Origin: Microbaculum marinum | GTDB lineage: Bacteria > Pseudomonadota > Alphaproteobacteria > Rhizobiales > Tepidamorphaceae | Assembly: GCF_042646165.1 (NCBI RefSeq) | Contig: NZ_JBHRTC010000004.1 | Strand: one strand, 5' to 3' | Length of the DNA: 64,000 nucleotides | In this document: positions 63,886 to 64,000 of the stretch, piece by piece | Numbering within the stretch: position 1 is the stretch's first letter | How the letters are laid out: every line of letters starts with the position of its first letter | Translations under genes and position numbers: made by a program | Notes under the pieces: model-generated | What the model was told of the DNA's origin: nothing | What the model saw: the letters and a program-made list of their open reading frames with translations, nothing else | Database searches by the model: none

Positions 63886-64000
63886 GAGGTTTCGCGTCCC
63901 TGTTGTTGCCTGCGGGGTTCGATGCCGGCTGCGCCTCCCGCCGGGTCTTTGCGGAAGGGTCGCATGTATCCGCCATCGCCTGCCCCCGGCAAGCGCCCGA

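Overview
The window is a high-G+C chromosomal segment of an alphaproteobacterium, almost certainly of the Hyphomicrobiales (Rhizobiales). The best evidence is a 2017-residue protein at 52994-59047 with the layout of the Growth Pole Ring protein (GPR/RgsE) of polar-growing rhizobia. Supporting evidence is an F1-ATPase zeta inhibitor gene, a DksA without its zinc finger, the purL-bolA-grxD order, and BA14K and MoxR/CoxE-type genes. Almost all of it looks like ordinary chromosome. The clear exception is an A+T-rich two-gene insert at about 23.9-25.4 kb.

Layout. 0-12.4 kb: end of a transporter gene, purB, the F1-ATPase zeta inhibitor, then a purine block (purC, purS ... purQ, GST, purL, bolA, grxD) split by 4.4 kb of other genes. 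12.5-22.7 kb: dksA, a MoxR ATPase, a BA14K protein, an amine-oxidase-like FAD enzyme, enoyl-CoA hydratase, SixA-like phosphatase, the YcjX/YcjF pair and two secreted unknowns. 22.7-25.6 kb: a CoxE-type VWA gene whose last 42 bp are repeated 1.56 kb downstream, enclosing the A+T-rich pair. 25.6-33 kb: a methyltransferase with a histone-H1-like tail, a GNAT-fold protein, Mrp, and the molybdenum cofactor operon fdhD-mobA-mobB-moeA. 33-42.7 kb: membrane protein, Tat-exported metallo-hydrolase, adenine deaminase, a 3-hydroxyisobutyrate-dehydrogenase-like enzyme, Ca2+/H+ antiporter, an Lrp regulator divergent from a glutamine-synthetase-like gene, a lone receiver protein and a D-Ala-D-Ala dipeptidase. 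42.7-51.7 kb: a complete assimilatory sulfate reduction block (cysG, DUF2849, cysI, cysH, DUF934, ferredoxin-NADP reductase), then a ferredoxin, a SulP anion transporter and a second ferredoxin. 51.9-64 kb: an Hpt-like protein, a small unknown, GPR, an ALDH7-type dehydrogenase, a haem-oxygenase-like monooxygenase, an SDR, REP-like palindromes and an ArgE-like deacylase.

The most unusual feature occurs twice. In each case a pair of accessory genes sits directly after a housekeeping gene, and the 3' end of that gene is repeated on the far side of the pair (138 bp of purS; 42 bp of the VWA gene). No recombinase gene is visible in either insert. This is the geometry expected of elements that insert at the 3' end of a gene and restore it, and it is the best candidate here for an undescribed mobile cassette system. 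The second insert encodes two unrecognised proteins, one apparently exported and one membrane-anchored at both ends, with translationally overlapping genes.
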